A DNA stretch of 20,156 bases, taken from contig PITI01000130.1 of the NCBI GenBank assembly GCA_004325065.1, forward strand, positions 1 to 20,156, given 5' to 3'. Positions 7,380 through 19,538 of the stretch are shown in pieces; within the stretch, counting starts at the first letter, position 1, and each line of letters opens with the position of its first letter. The stretch comes from Hamiltosporidium magnivora. Its lineage: Eukaryota; Microsporidia; Dubosqiidae. A program made the position numbers and the translations under genes. Below the pieces are notes generated by a model. The model was not told where the DNA came from. It made no database searches and saw only the letters and a list, made by a program, of their open reading frames with translations.

Positions 7380-10300
7380 AATAATCAAGGTGTGGTGAAA
7401 ACTGTTAGTAACACCTGCTGGCAAATTCTCTAACTTTCTCTTCTAAAGAAAATAACAGATAATAATATGCAAAACATACAATAGCACGGAAAATGGTCGA
7501 ATTAAGCCTTACTCTCTCCAAAATGCCATTTTACTCTACAGTTAGAGTCACTGCGCGATAAACCATCATACATCATGACAAGCCCTCTACTCTAGCTAAT
7601 CCAGAAGGTAACCGATGGATGGCCCTGCCGAAAAAAATCGATTTCGTAGCATCCGATCCAAAGGAATAGCCTCGATTTGTTTTTTTTGCAGTACAGAAAA
7701 GTTTTAAGATAGTCACAGCAAAGCTATTCAGAGCCTAACAGGTACTATAATGAGAAATTTGACTACGCCGTAAATGTCGATATTTTCAAAAAGTTAGCCC
7801 AAATGCAGAAAGATGAAACTAAACATTAGAAGAGAATAATGAGCGATTCGAATCGCAAGTTTTCACAAGATCCATACTCACTGACTGACGTACCCATGTG
7901 CATAAACCAGATAGGTAAAATTTCGAGTAAAATAAAAGAAATTTAGAAGAAATAAATTTTAAATATGATGATCCGAAACCAAAGACACCCAAGTTAACTA
8001 GTTGAATGAAACATTTGCGTTTCATTAATCGACTAGTATGTGCATATGTTATAACTCACGTATCTCAGTCAATTCCGGAAGCTTGGAATTCATACAAGCT
8101 GTGCAAGCATGCTATCTCGAGGCAATATGTAAAGAAAGACTAAATTCGCTTGAAAGGAAAACAAAGAAATTGAAATTTCTAAGTTAGTAAAATCCAAAAA
8201 TCTTTTCGAGAAGGCTCGTAAATACGAAAAGCTCTTCACCTCGGAAACAAAAAGCCTTAAGAAAATCATGCGAGTGTTTAATTCAAACTGGAGCAGTATA
8301 ACTGATTTTTGCTGAAGCGGCAGTTAAGAAGCAAGAGTCTTACAATGTCTACTATCAAAAAATTACAATGCACAAAAGTAGAAAGCAATTACGAAAAAAG
8401 AATCGTATGTTTGAGCCTTTCCGGGTCGATTTTATCGAAGGTTATCTGACTGTCTGGAATCTGGGCATGTGGTTATTAGTGATGAAACTGTGAGGTTTTC
8501 GTCTACATTGCGGAATAGAAAGAATGACACGGTCACGTATGATGATTATGTGATTTCATTTGTATCAAATAATCATAGACCTATTTCCTTCGCTCAATAA
8601 ATTTGTAAGTATCATTAATTGGCTTACTGATTGAAAAGTTGCTTTAATTGATGGTGTTTAGAATTGTTTAATGATGAAATTTACAACTTTTGATAAATAT
8701 CTTGATGATATTGTGAAAGTTTTATGTTTAGAAGGAAAATCTCAAGCGAATTGGTTTTTCTACGGACTTACGTATTTGATACTGAAAGAATTTTGAAGAG
8801 GCTCTGCCTATAAGTCAATCACTGCTATGTTTAACCTCTAAAAGTTAACGACAAAAGGGTAAAGAAAGTTGTTCACTCGAAATGGAAACGCGAGTGTTGC
8901 TTGCAGAGAATTAATTATGGGCGCTAATAGGTGTACAAAAGCGAAAGAACAGGCCCAACGCAACGTTGCTTTAAATTAAGAGTATTAAAACAATCCTAAG
9001 GCAACATGGATAGATGTATAAAAAGCTTCTGATTTAATAGATCATAGTTATTTGAAGCGAGGTATTGAAAACACTAATTTACCTGATTGGATCCCAAAAT
9101 TCATTAGGGTAAAAATATCAAAATATGAAAATTAAATCTCAGTAGGACCTGAAAAAATCATGAACAAGGAGATTGAGAGAAGGTTCTGCAAAGAGAAAGT
9201 CTATCACCATTGCTCTTTGTGTTGTGTATGGATCCTTTAAGCCAAATACCTCGTAAAAAATACACAAAAGAGACAATACAAACGGATGCAGAATCTCAAA
9301 CTAACAATCCTATCTTCTTACTTAGTGATCTTAAACTCTTTGGTTTTGACAAGTTCATATTGAGAGCGTTGACAGGCGCGGAAAAGAATTTTTGAAGGTG
9401 ATTGGCTGGGAAATCAACAAAGAGAAGACAGCACAAACGCACTATATTGTGAAGATACTGTTACTTTTCTTATAAGAAAAGTGTCATCAGATACCTTTAA
9501 AGAATACAAGAGGTAATCCAATCCCTGGTTCATTCGATGAAGTACAAAGTAAGCTGATATCAATAGATAGATGACTTTTTCATACAAGATTTAACGCAAA
9601 AAATATATTTTCTGAAATCAATCAATCTGAGATATCGTTGATCAACTATCAGATAAGTATACTTCGTATTTAACCAACTGACTTCTCTAAGTTAGATGAT
9701 GCAGTGCGTGCTAAATTGGTAAAAACTAAGCTACTTCTTCGCCTGCGATGTAAAGAGCGTTTGTATATTTCTATTAAAGAAAGAGAAGTGGCTTATCTAG
9801 TGTATGTTGCGAATCTAAAATATGCTTCTGCTACTTTTCGATGTTCAAAAAACGAATTGAGGAAATATAAACTACACGAGCAGCAATCCTCAAGGTGGAG
9901 AATAATAATTAAACTCATCTTGCACTAATAAAAGGCTTTTTAAAAGTAAAGTACAGGTTGGAGAAGAAGTCAAGAGGAAAAGTTTAGAAGAAGCTCAACT
10001 TACAAAACTATACAACAAAATAGAAAAACTAAAACTCCATTCAAAGTTATATAATGCAAGGAGAAATGAGCTTGTGGGTGTTAGTGACTCTTCAAGATGG
10101 CCAAAGAAAGGGAATATTGGGCCACGCAATGAAGCAATGTTCTATTATTGCCATGATAGAAATCTGATTAGGGAAGCAGACGGTATGTGCTAAGCTGTAA
10201 TAAATCTGGTAAAACTGTCAATTATTGAGCGAAAATATGTAAGAAAATTCTAGTCTTTATTATACCAGAAGGCATAATAAGTTTTTAGGTGTCGACTTCT

Positions 10301-11009
10301 AGTTCTGTTAAATAAATTTAAGTTTAAGTCTATAAAACGAAAGCGAAATCACTCAGCGTAAGAAATTTTTGAGAACGAGCATGCAGAGATAAGAGTGAAC
10401 ACCAGAATAAAAACGATGTCAAGATTAGATGTAATAGATCACAAATATTTATTTCAGAAAAGATAAAAAAAATGATACCACTCATCGAAGTAGAAAGTAC
10501 TTCTCAAGACCCACTTTAAACAGTTGAAATGAAGAAACTTAGGAAGTATGACTTGCTAGCTGCTGTTTTAGGTATTTTTTGTAAGTTAATGTTGAGATAA
10601 TCTCGTATGTGATAATCTGGGATTTCATCGTGACCAAATACTATAAGTCTTACGTTAAAGAACCGCAAAAAACTACATTTCTGAAGCATACATTCAGCCG
10701 ATAGTAACCAAGCACACTCGAAAAAATTTCCAATGTTACGACGACAAGAACTTGATTTGAACCTAATCCCAAAGCAGGTAAAGAGCGTCAATGAGTGTTT
10801 TCAAGCGAGCCGAGAGCATGTAGAACTAATACTTCCTGACAAAACAAGTCAGAAACGATGAAGATAGTGTTAACCATTTAAAAACAAAAAACAACACACT
10901 TTATATGCTAGAAGGAGGAACCAAATTTGTCGAACCGACGATAAACTTAAACGAGGAGTCGGATTTAGAAGAAAAAACGGGGGTAAAAGATATAGGAGAA
11001 AATATATAA
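7380..11009 (+). mobile_element. LINE relic C (RLE-type non-LTR retrotransposon, most complete copy)
   Basis: This is the best-preserved member of the LINE family here. It can be followed for about 3.3 kb from the first family landmark ('aacaggtactataatgag', about 7738) to a stop at 11007-11009. One large protein is encoded, now broken by many stops and frameshifts: N-terminal region, reverse transcriptase, zinc knuckle, restriction-like endonuclease and an acidic tail. This order (RT, then CCHC knuckle, then RLE) is that of the R2/R4/NeSL/CRE group, not of apurinic-endonuclease LINEs such as L1. The 5' end is uncertain: AGGTATAAGAAAA at 7303-7315, which recurs ahead of copy B at 11544-11556, may mark it. 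No poly(A) tail or clear 3' end beyond the stop could be fixed. It lies between A and B in the same orientation but lacks their shared downstream block, so it is probably an independent insertion. Confidence 0.88.
7810..11009 (+). pseudogene. LINE polyprotein pseudogene: reverse transcriptase plus restriction-like endonuclease
   Basis: Readable fragments in order: NERFESQVFTRSILTD (7838 on); FKYDDPKPKTPKLTS (about 7957-8001); a 43-codon open run containing NLFEKARKYEKLFTSE (8181-8311); ANWFFYGLTYLILKE with KSITAMFNL (about 8735-8840), the RT fingers; CTKAKEQAQRNVALN and KATWIDV with SDLIDHSYLKRGIE (about 8930-9080); ESLSPLLFVLCMDPLSQ (9195-9246) and NNPIFLLSDLKLFG (about 9303-9347), the palm; WEINKEKTAQ (about 9400-9430); LRCKERLYISIKERE (about 9745-9790); RAAILKVENNN (9877 on); SSRWPKKGNIGPRNEAMF (about 10097-10150); a broken zinc knuckle (10186-10250); ENEHAEIRVNTRIKT (10371-10415) and IPLIEVESTSQDPL (about 10473-10515), the endonuclease; RKYDLLAAVLGIF (about 10542-10580); VTKYYKSYVKE (about 10630-10665); and an acidic tail ending DLEEKTGVKDIGENI. 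The catalytic DD of the RT is SD (9324-9329), the zinc-knuckle His is Tyr, and the endonuclease RPD reads RSQ (10436-10444). Confidence 0.88.
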
Positions 11010-11600
11010 AAATGAATCAACGAAGTTATAAACCAAAATTTTATTCAATACAATAATACTATTTTACTGTTATTGGAGTAAGTTATGGATTTAAAAACAT
11101 TATGAATTTCTAAACTTATTTGTACAATTTTGTGAAACTTTGAAAAGTAAAAAAAATTAAGTGAATGAAGAAAAAAGCCGAAAAATAGATTGAATTGTGT
11201 CACATTCTAATCTAAATGTTTCATTGATTACCTAACACATAATTTCTCAATTTTCTGCTGTTTTTATGCAATCTTTTTTTACGAATTTTCGGAAGATAGG
11301 AGACGATCCAAAATTGCAAAAATAGCTGCAATATTATTTATTTGTGCCTTTTTCGTTTCTTATTGAACATAGAATATCATAAATTAGGCGATAGTAAATT
11401 TTGTAACTACAATAATTATAACAATTGAAAAAAATTTGTTTTAAAATTTTTTATTGCTTTTAAGTTGTTTTAACGCATAAAATATTTATCTTTCATTTAC
11501 ACAACTTTCTTATTTGTGAATTTGTTGTTTCCACATACAAATTGGGTATAAGAAAACAAAAAAGCAAGGGAATAGTAAAAATATAGAAAAAAAGTACAGA
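11010..11600. other. AT-rich spacer between LINE relics C and B
   Basis: No gene, RNA or repeat could be supported. It probably holds the 3' untranslated part of C and the eroded start of B. GGGTATAAGAAAA at 11544-11556 resembles 7303-7315 ahead of C. Confidence 0.45.
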
Positions 11601-11639
11601 TGCTTTCATGATGAATTTACTTTAACGGTTTGGTCAATC

Positions 11640-14600
11640 GCATGAATATAATTAGTCGCTGAAATTCCCGCCTCCTTCTTCTTAACATGAAACAAAGCCT
11701 AAAACCCAAACTTAACTACACGACACACATTTGATGCCAACATCATATATTCGCGCAACATATACCTCTTTCTTCTGTTGTATTATCTTGCGGTATATAT
11801 TGCATAGCCTGATGAACTTTTTACGGTTAATTTTTTAAAAAAGCCGTTAATAGTACCGCTGAAAATCCTGTTTGATAAATACGAACAGCAAAAGGCATGA
11901 AATTTTTCGCAGTGCAGAAAACTTAAGAGAAATGGCTCTGATGTGCCGAAGGGTTCCATAAATACTTCAAAAGTAATTTAGTTGCTCCGTAACGAGCAAT
12001 GTGAATGAAAAAAAAATCAACATACAATAAACAATTAGAAAAAAGACAAGTGAAAAATTTGAAAAGACTTAGAATCGTAACTTGTACAACCGAGCTCTGT
12101 TCTCCGATTCAAATCTTTCAATACAAAACTCGAAAAATGGGTATCTAAAAAATCAAAGTAACATTTCAGAAAGAAAGATGAAAGTAGATTAGAACTGAAA
12201 CGTTCCTAAATAGATCGGAGGGAAAACATAATGCATTCCATTAATTTAAAATTTGAAATATATATGCATAGTTTGACCAAAGTAGCTTAGAATATCGCGC
12301 GTATTATACATACCACACCTATATTTTATTTCAGTAAACCAAAGAATTTAACTCTGATCTATCTGATGAAAAATATGAAAGCAAACTTTTTAGTCATTTT
12401 TTAGAGATCTCTTTGGTAAAATAAAGGAAGAAAAAGTCGCCGGAAACTCTAGTAAAAAGCCTTAGGCAACTCAATTTTCTTCAAGTAAAGTTCTCGAGGA
12501 AAATTTTTTTTTGCGACCTTAGTTTGGAAAAACGAGTTTAGATGTTGGGAAAGGTATATTACGATGTATCAAAATATTTTAAACGAAAAATAGTTCATTC
12601 ATTCGCGCATTTTATGGGGTTGGCTTATCGTGATCATTCTGAGGATATTTTATCGGGATGTACGCGGTATTGATGATATTATAAGCTTTCTTTAACGACT
12701 TTGCTAAAAAAAAATGTTCACTTAGTCCCAACTATGATCTTATGGTACTATTTTTGAATGAATATAATCTGAGCTATATTCAATCAACACAATGATTCAT
12801 AAAAATCCTATAATCTCTTATTAACATGAAGGTTGCCGAATTAGAATTTTTAATTTCCTCTTAAAAAATTGAAATAAATCCCAAAATTTTCTATGATATG
12901 ATAAAATTTGTTTATAGCAAATGAAGGACTCGTTGGTATAATGCTGAATAAGCTATTAAAGCCAAAAAATCGTTCATCAGAGGGATTCTATATAAGATCG
13001 AACATTTGTATAGTCTAACAGCGTATTTAAAGGCCAAATTGGGAACAATTGTTGTTATAGACGAATTGAAAGAATCTATTTCTAGCGGAAAAATAATTTG
13101 GCAAGATAAGAAGTGTACAAAAAGCCAAACGCAGGCTTTTTTAAATGTTGCTTACATGAATAGTGTAGAAATAAATATAAATCGACATAAACTGACGTAA
13201 AAAGCCGATCATCGATCACTTAAATTTGATCGAAAGCATACAAAATCAAGACTTTATTGATTATGTCGTGACATTTACCAAAAAACACTGTAAAAATGAT
13301 AATTGATTAAAAATCTAAGGCACAAATAAATTATGTGCAAGAAGAGTAAAAAAATCTAAAATAGCATGTTTTAGGCGCAAAATCTGGTATTTTTGGTTAC
13401 TTAGCCAAGCTCTAATTCAATTAGAATATAAAAAGAGTGCAATACATGTAGCAGGAGGTAGAACGAACTATCTCCTCTTCATTGATAATAAGATACTCTT
13501 GCTGTCTCATGCTTATCTTTATTCTTAGTTACATACGAATTGCAATATTTCTATTCAATACTGAGTTTTAAATTACGAAAAAAAGGTGCCAAATTTAAAC
13601 GTGTTGCGAAATACTGCTAGGCCTTTAAGAACGAACTTTTATACATATTTAACAATAATAGAAGCTAATAAATACCTTAGGTTGAAGCTTAAGAATGAAG
13701 GAAAAGAGGGATTAATATTTTGAGCACAAAAAACCTTGGAAAACCAAGGTAAAGTAAAGATTTTTTTCTAAGTCACAACTGGAAATGTTTTACGGATGAA
13801 TCAATATGCTTTGGGGGTACTTTGACTTGATGCTTCTATTTTTTTGGACTAGTATGATGTGATAAAAGTAGTGGTAAAGAAGAAAAACCCTCATCGTCGT
13901 GAAGATGAAAAACTTCTTTGATTATTCAAATTTAAACTATATAGGGCTATTATAGACTACGGTAGCAAATTAAACATATTCTTTTGCAACTCTTGCGATA
14001 TAGGAATTTAAGGAGAAAAAATATCTACCAAGAGGAGCCATCTTTAAAAAAGAAAATGAATACGGAACACCCTTTGTACTAATAAAAAGCTTTTCTTTTA
14101 TACTATAGATTCAAAAAAGAAACGGAGTCAGTAATGCAAGAATAAAATATTCTAGCGAATTTCTATTGCAAGATAGAAGCAACAAACTACATTGCAAATA
14201 CATATTTCAAGGAATATTGAATTAACAATTCTTTTTTATCTTCATGAGAACCAAATAAATAAACAATTGATTAAATTACGTAATGTTATTTTTATACTTT
14301 CAGAATAGAAATGGTTTTTCGTAACAAAAGAAAACTAGAAATTGTTCAAAGTCTATGAAGTTTCGAAAAATTCAAAGTTAAATGGTAAATATTTTGAGCA
14401 TAAGTATACTGTGTGTCACGTGAAGTTATCAATGCCTCAATCTACTTATTATAAATGAATATTAGTTACCATTTTAAGTACAAATTAAGTGTCAACCTAA
14501 TCGAAAAATATGTCAAAATGAGTATTCCTAGATGTTATGAGACATCTAAGATATAAGATCATAATGAAAATTGAATAAAACTACAGATATTTATTTTAAA

Positions 14601-15050
14601 GAAAGGTAAATCTTAGTTGATCTTTACTTTATTAAAAATCACCTCTGCTGATCAACTTTCTTAATTCCCACAAGGAAAATTGAGAATTGTATTGTATTAA
14701 CCAATTATTAGGTTTTCTTAGTAACAGGAGTATAAAGATTATTTCTTATGAAATAAAAGGGGCTGTGTTCTAATTAATCTTAAAAGATTTATCTTAAAAG
14801 ACTACAAATAGATTGAATGTAGATACTTAAATTGAATCCGTAGTACCAAAAAAGTCAATCGAAGGGATTTTCTTTGATCGAAAAAAAATAACTTTAGGAT
14901 TAACCAAATGCCAACGAGAGTTGGTAAAGAGCGTCATTGTGTCGTATTGAAAGGTCTGGGATTCTGAAACAACCCCAACCTCCTTAAAATAATTAGAAAT
15001 GGTAAGATAGTTGAAAACAAGTGAATACAAAAAATATTGCCGCACCAATT
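11640..15050 (+). mobile_element. LINE relic B (RLE-type non-LTR retrotransposon)
   Basis: This decayed copy is about as long as C between shared landmarks. N-terminal part: the run around 'ccgagctctgttctccgattcaaatc' (12090) matches 'taagctctgttcttcgatttaaatc' in A (3909). A long frame, nearly free of stops, at 12652-13200 (FLNEYNLSYIQST, WYNAE, EHLYSLTAYLKAKLG, CTKSQTQAFLNVAYMNS) sits where C has the RT fingers. DHLNLIESIQNQDFIDYVVT (about 13217-13275) corresponds to DHSYLKRGIENTNLPDWIP in C. TNYLLFIDNKILLL (about 13463-13504) is the palm, with catalytic FIDD changed to FIDN (13481-13489). ALGVLRLDASIFLD (about 13808-13850) is a thumb-region match. NEYGTPFVLIKSFL (about 14058-14098) matches THLALIKGFL. 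ITSADQL (about 14638-14660) matches the endonuclease region. The 'ggtaaagagcgtcattg' landmark lies at about 14923. Many frameshifts make it non-functional. Ends are estimates. Confidence 0.78.
13006..13200 (+). pseudogene. Longest open fragment of LINE relic B (RT fingers region)
   Basis: This 64-codon open stretch continues a single frame that can be traced back to about 12652 with only about five stops. It contains YSLTAYLKAKLGTIVVIDEL, then KKCTKSQTQAFLNVAYMNS. By position between family landmarks, and by the SNLYKLT- and KEQA-type blocks remembered from this LINE family, it is the RT fingers segment. It has no start codon of its own that makes sense (TTG-type opening) and is not an independent gene. 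Confidence 0.6.
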
Positions 15051-15462
15051 TAATTACCTAACCACATAAGCTACCGAAATAAAGGTTATAACTTGTTAGA
15101 TTTTTAGGAAGAAAATAAATGGTGTAAAAGGTGAAAATAATCATTTTCAAGCGCGAAATATTATTCTGAGGTGAATTTATTAAAGTCCCTATAAAACAAA
15201 TAAATTATTCTAAAAACCTTTGCTTTAATAGAAAGTTTAAACAAGTAAAACATAACGCTTTTTTTAACAAAAATAATAAATTTAATTATTTTAATTACTA
15301 TAATTTCTTTGGGCGGAAAGGTATGTTTATTTATATATCAACCATAAGTGATTTTATTTCATGAGTAAATGATAATGTTATTCAAAAGTTTTCAAAAATG
15401 AAAAATTAAAAAATTACAGATAAGATGTGAGCAAATATTATATTCGATTTAACGCACTCTTT

Positions 15463-15708
15463 CTACTTTTTTTTGCATTTATTTATGTCCTTTTCTGTTT
15501 GAATTATATCTTTCAAAACTGATTTTAGCGAGGAAAAAGTATTTTTATTAGAATCACTTGAAATAGGGAAATCTTTGTGTTTGTATAAGAAATAATCCAA
15601 TTTTGCAAAGATGAGTCAACTGTACTGGGAGAGCCATTGCTACATGCAATCGTTAGTTCTTCATATTGCTAGTATCAAAATACAAAATAAACATAGAAGA
15701 AAAATCAT
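15463..15708 (-). pseudogene. Broken counterpart of the small possibly secreted protein
   Basis: The minus-strand ATG at 15708-15706 opens MIFLLCLFCILILAI, strongly hydrophobic and signal-peptide-like, and then hits a TGA. In a shifted frame SNGSPSTVDSSLQNWIIS follows, aligning with SGTSLDSSRSIIDLSLQRID of the open copy at 6753-7028. After a second shift the frame reads SSDSNKNTFSSLKSVLKDII and ends at TAG (15463-15465). At least two frame changes separate the three blocks, so it cannot make the full product. The preserved order and motif in all three blocks is the best evidence that the ancestor was a real protein gene. Confidence 0.55.
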
Positions 15709-15720
15709 GAATCGTAACAT

Positions 15721-15736
15721 TTGAATGTATAAATAC
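15721..15736 (-). promoter_or_regulatory. TATA-like motif conserved upstream of the small gene, copy B
   Basis: Identical to 7041-7056 (minus-strand reading GTATTTATACATTCAA) and, as there, separated from the ATG by 12 bases. Retention in front of a broken gene may simply mean that the break is more recent than the duplication. Confidence 0.45.
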
Positions 15737-16030
15737 ATTTTATAGATGAATTTTTATGATTAATTTGAAATATATTGATGCATTTAATTGTAGTGAAATT
15801 TGAATCTATTGCATAGTGAAATAAATTTTAAATTAAACTAACATTAAATTATAAACCGAGAGTGATATTATGACGAATAAATTAATAATCGTTACGAAAT
15901 GCCGAAAATTAAGTATAACAGAAACTGAAATGAAGCTATAAAAAAATATAATCTACGATTTAATTTAGATTTTAATTAAATTGCAGTGGTAAATATTTTA
16001 ATTTATTATTGGAATTTATGTATACAACCA

Positions 16031-16264
16031 CATTCATTCATCTTCGGAACTACAGCCTTGCACGGCCCTAGCTTCCTTCTGTAATTCTGCGGAGCGGTAT
16101 CTTTACAATTGGTGTGTTTACGTTTTTAGGTCCGTAATAAGGGGGTCATTAAGATGGGTGGTTGGCCATACGCCTAACCTAGCCTAGAGGACCAATCTCT
16201 TTTAGTCGCCTCTTACAAAAGGCAGCGAACACTTCAGTTAAATTCTGCACCCGACATGGTGGGG
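16031..16264 (-). repeat. GC-rich interspersed repeat, copy 2
   Basis: Related to 929-1166 over its whole length and in the same orientation: CATTCATC at the start, 'ggtccgtaataa', 'ggtggttggccatacgcctaacc', AATCTCTTTTAGTCGC, TCTTACAA and the terminal CATGGTGGG. It has small deletions relative to copy 1. It has the same possible origin as the 5' part of a non-LTR retrotransposon on the minus strand (inference from memory of similar invertebrate sequences). It lies about 170 bp beyond the end of duplicated block B; no such repeat follows block A. Confidence 0.72.
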
Positions 16265-19200
16265 AATATTACAGCCATAAGGTTTTTTAAAAACTTAATA
16301 TGCCTTTGGGTTTTAATTCGCTGCTAGGTTTTCTGTACAAGATTTATCTATAAAATATTATATTGTATATTTTTACACGAATCGTGACAAATATACTCTT
16401 TATTGGACATATATTTGCACATTTATTGATTCTAATTAATATCTTTCTCATGATAAGTTATATTATTTTAAAAAAGATAAATTTATAGATATATAGTTGA
16501 GTTAAAATGCTGCAATTTCTAATATTAAACAAAGCAAGATTTTATAGCTTAAAACATATGTTAGATCATTTATTAATTAGGAAGAAAAAGGATCATATAT
16601 TATCACATAGAATAACATAGTCAGTATTATATCAAAAAATACATAAATCATCTGTTTTTGGCAACAAAAAATTACCGAACAAAGCACTACAATCTTTAAA
16701 ATGAATTGTAGAACATATATCTCGAGATATAAGTATAGAATAAAAATTCAAATTTTAAATAATTATATTATAAAATAAAAAGATTCCGAGTTAAAATACC
16801 ATTTATACATGACGAACCAAATCCCTTATATTTTTTTTAAAATTGATAGTAGCTGTTATAAAGCAAAATCATTGGATCAAGCAAGTATTTATTAATTATA
16901 AATATATCAAACCAAGATCAGAAGTTTATTTACGACATTTCGGATAAATACCTGTAACAAAAAACAGATAAGATTAGAAAAAACAATTTTTAATACGAAA
17001 TGATAACATCGTTTTGTATTTTATTTACAGGATAAATGCATAGTGAGATATTTCACTTTTTTGTAAAAAAACACAACTTAGCTAGATTAAAGAAGGGAAA
17101 TATTTAATAAATCCAAAAATAAAAACTTTATATATGTTAGAATCATAAAATTTATGGTTGAGTTCAATCTTAATATTTGGTAATATAATACTTATAAGAA
17201 TAAAATAAAATTAAATTATTTCGTCGAAATTTTGACAATAAACACATTCTAGATTTACTCAAAAACGGATGAAAAAGGGGATATGTAGGCTTTCTAAAAA
17301 TATATTTTACAAGCGTTAGATTCTGAACTTATCACGCGCTTAAGATATCGATCGATTTTCAAATCCAACTATAATACCGCATATATTTTTATTAAAACCA
17401 TCATAATCACTTTATAAAGTTATAATCGAATATATAAATAGGTTTGTATTGATAAAAAGTTCCTAAAGAATTGCGAATCAAGCAAAAATAAATATTTATT
17501 GCGATATTTTAAGAGATAATTTATAGTTCTGCTTTCTTTTTTTAAGTTTCTTATATCACAGGCTTTTCAGATAAGATAACTACTTCTAAGATGTTAAATT
17601 GGGGTTCAAAGTAATATAAACACTACTCTTCAAGAATATTTTTATGATATTGTAAATTTTTGTGTTGAAAATTACATTCTTTAATATTTAACTTGTGATT
17701 TTTATTTTTTCTACAAAGAACCCGTTTGTATCTTTACTAGAACACAATATAAGTTAAGTGTAAACTATATAACAAAAATTGCTCAATAGAAAGCTAAAAA
17801 CAGATCTTTGAGAAAGATTAGAAAAAAAATTTACATTTAAAATAAATGAAATCATAAGCCTATCATTTTTTCAACTAAAAAATAAAAGGTCTAATCCGAA
17901 GAAAAATATTGATTTATGTTTAATTTTATCCACAAAAGATGTTTATTAATATACTTAAGTAAAATGATTAAATCATATTATAAAATATTAAATCTTATAC
18001 TATAAAACATAATAAAAATAATTTTTACTGTTTTTAATAGTTAAGATCGGATAAGGAAGACTAAAAAGCTGTTTTATGAGGTTTAATAACTTATTTATTT
18101 TAAAGTTCAATATTACGAACATTAAACGTTAACTATATACAGTGAATACTGAATCCACCTATATAACATGTTTTTTCTTTTAGTTTAATATGTATAGGGC
18201 TCTTATGATTTTTGCTTATTTAATTCGTAGACAGTAGATTCAATTTTTTATATTTATGGTGGAAATAAAATAGATGAAATAAGAAATCTCGAAAAATGAT
18301 CACGGAATTTTTTGCTATTTCAAAGAATTAGTAGCCAAAGATACGAAGAATTTAAAAATTAAAGGAAAATAGAACTACATATTGATAAGTTTTAAAAATT
18401 TAGTTATTTATTGCAAAAAGAAGCCTGTTGATATAGTGGTCTGTTTGTACCATTTTAAGAATAATTGTTTTATATAATTTGATTTGGTTGAATTTAATCC
18501 CAGGTTGCATGATTAAATATGAAGTGACTTTTATTTATATCAAAAAATTAGCAAAAATTCGTATATAAAGAGTGTCCAAAATAATTTTTTTATGAATCTT
18601 TTAATTTAAGTGCTTTCAGAATGAAAAATGTATCTAAAATTCTTGATATGATACGAACAAAATAATGAAATATTCCAGAATAATTTAAATCATTAGACCG
18701 GGAAATATATGCATAATCGTAAATATTACGCTAAATTTTTTGTTATAATGGTCCATATTCGCAAGAAACCAATTAAAATTCTTTATAGTAGGATTTCATT
18801 TTCGGTTTTTTTCATAAAACGAGATAAAAAACAATAGTCATATTTCATGATGTATAATATACTATCCAAATTTTAGCAATGATTTGGTTTGAATGCTTAC
18901 AAAGAAGAATTTAAAAAATTAAAGTGGTATTCACTATATATGACAGAAAATATTCTGTATAAGAAAAACTTAATTCAGTTTTGAAATAGATTTTAAATGA
19001 TAAAAATATGGCGAGCTAGACGTAGAAAGGTCTTATTAACAACTATTTGGGGCATATTTGCATCAATTCTGTTTCATTGCCTAAATTTTCTACGTAAAAT
19101 AAAATTTTGTTTATTAAAAAAAATTAAATATCATTCTATTCGAAGAATACGTATAATTTTAACATTTAAAAAAATGGATAGGCAAAAGATATTCTGAACA

Positions 19201-19538
19201 ATAGACTTTATATTTTAAAAGACAAAAAAAACAATATTAAATCGCTTGTACGCAAAATTAATTTTAAATTTCAATTTATACATTTGGAGCCGAAAAATTT
19301 TAATGGGTGGCTTTTTAGATAATAACCTGATCTATATTTAAAATTGATTTTTTGTAAAAATTACAGATTTGATAACATCAGAAAGAATCATTATCATATA
19401 GCCTGATATATATCATGAAAAACTTTAGGTATTTTTGAAAGTTATCAACAAGTTATAAAATTTTATTTTAAGAGACATTCGAAGTAAATTTAAGGCTAAG
19501 CATACTTATTAATCAGATTTCTATAGGTTAAAGTAATA
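16265..19538. other. Extremely AT-rich gene-poor stretch
   Basis: About 3.3 kb with long A and T runs and dense stops on both strands. No coding region, RNA gene or recognisable repeat could be supported. A 66-codon frame at 18997-19197 (plus) is Lys/Arg/Ile-rich with one hydrophobic segment and no other support. A region at 18425-18510 has tRNA-like strings but does not fold into a cloverleaf. Confidence 0.5.

Larger units (their letters stand above)
15051..15860. repeat. Downstream part of duplicated block, copy B
   Basis: Collinear with 6332-7300 after removal of the SINE in copy A. It includes the broken small gene (15463-15708), the conserved TATA-like motif (15721-15736) and one unit of the sequence that is tandemly repeated in copy A (about 15745-15785). 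Similarity fades near 15800-15860, shortly before the GC-rich repeat at 16031. Confidence 0.62.

Noticed and set aside
7819..8025. 68-codon minus-strand frame
   Set aside because: Antisense to the N-terminal region of LINE C, where plus-strand blocks such as FKYDDPKPKTPKL are readable.
10516..10791. 91-codon minus-strand frame
   Set aside because: Antisense to the end of the LINE C protein (RKYDLLAAVLGIF, VTKYYKSYVKE).
12652..13200. A separate host gene nested in LINE B
   Set aside because: The long, nearly open frame looked independent at first, but the distances between family landmarks are the same in B and C, and the following DHLNLIESIQNQDF block matches C, so it is the RT fingers region.
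14827..15048. 73-codon minus-strand frame
   Set aside because: Antisense to the 3' coding end of LINE B; the landmark 'ggtaaagagcgtcattg' shared with A and C runs through it.
18425..18510. tRNA-like strings (TATAGTGGTCT and GGTTGAATTTAATCCC)
   Set aside because: The T arm and acceptor stem do not pair, and no SINE body follows.
18997..19197. 66-codon plus-strand frame with one hydrophobic segment
   Set aside because: No relative, no motif, lysine- and isoleucine-rich composition typical of chance frames in this AT-rich stretch.
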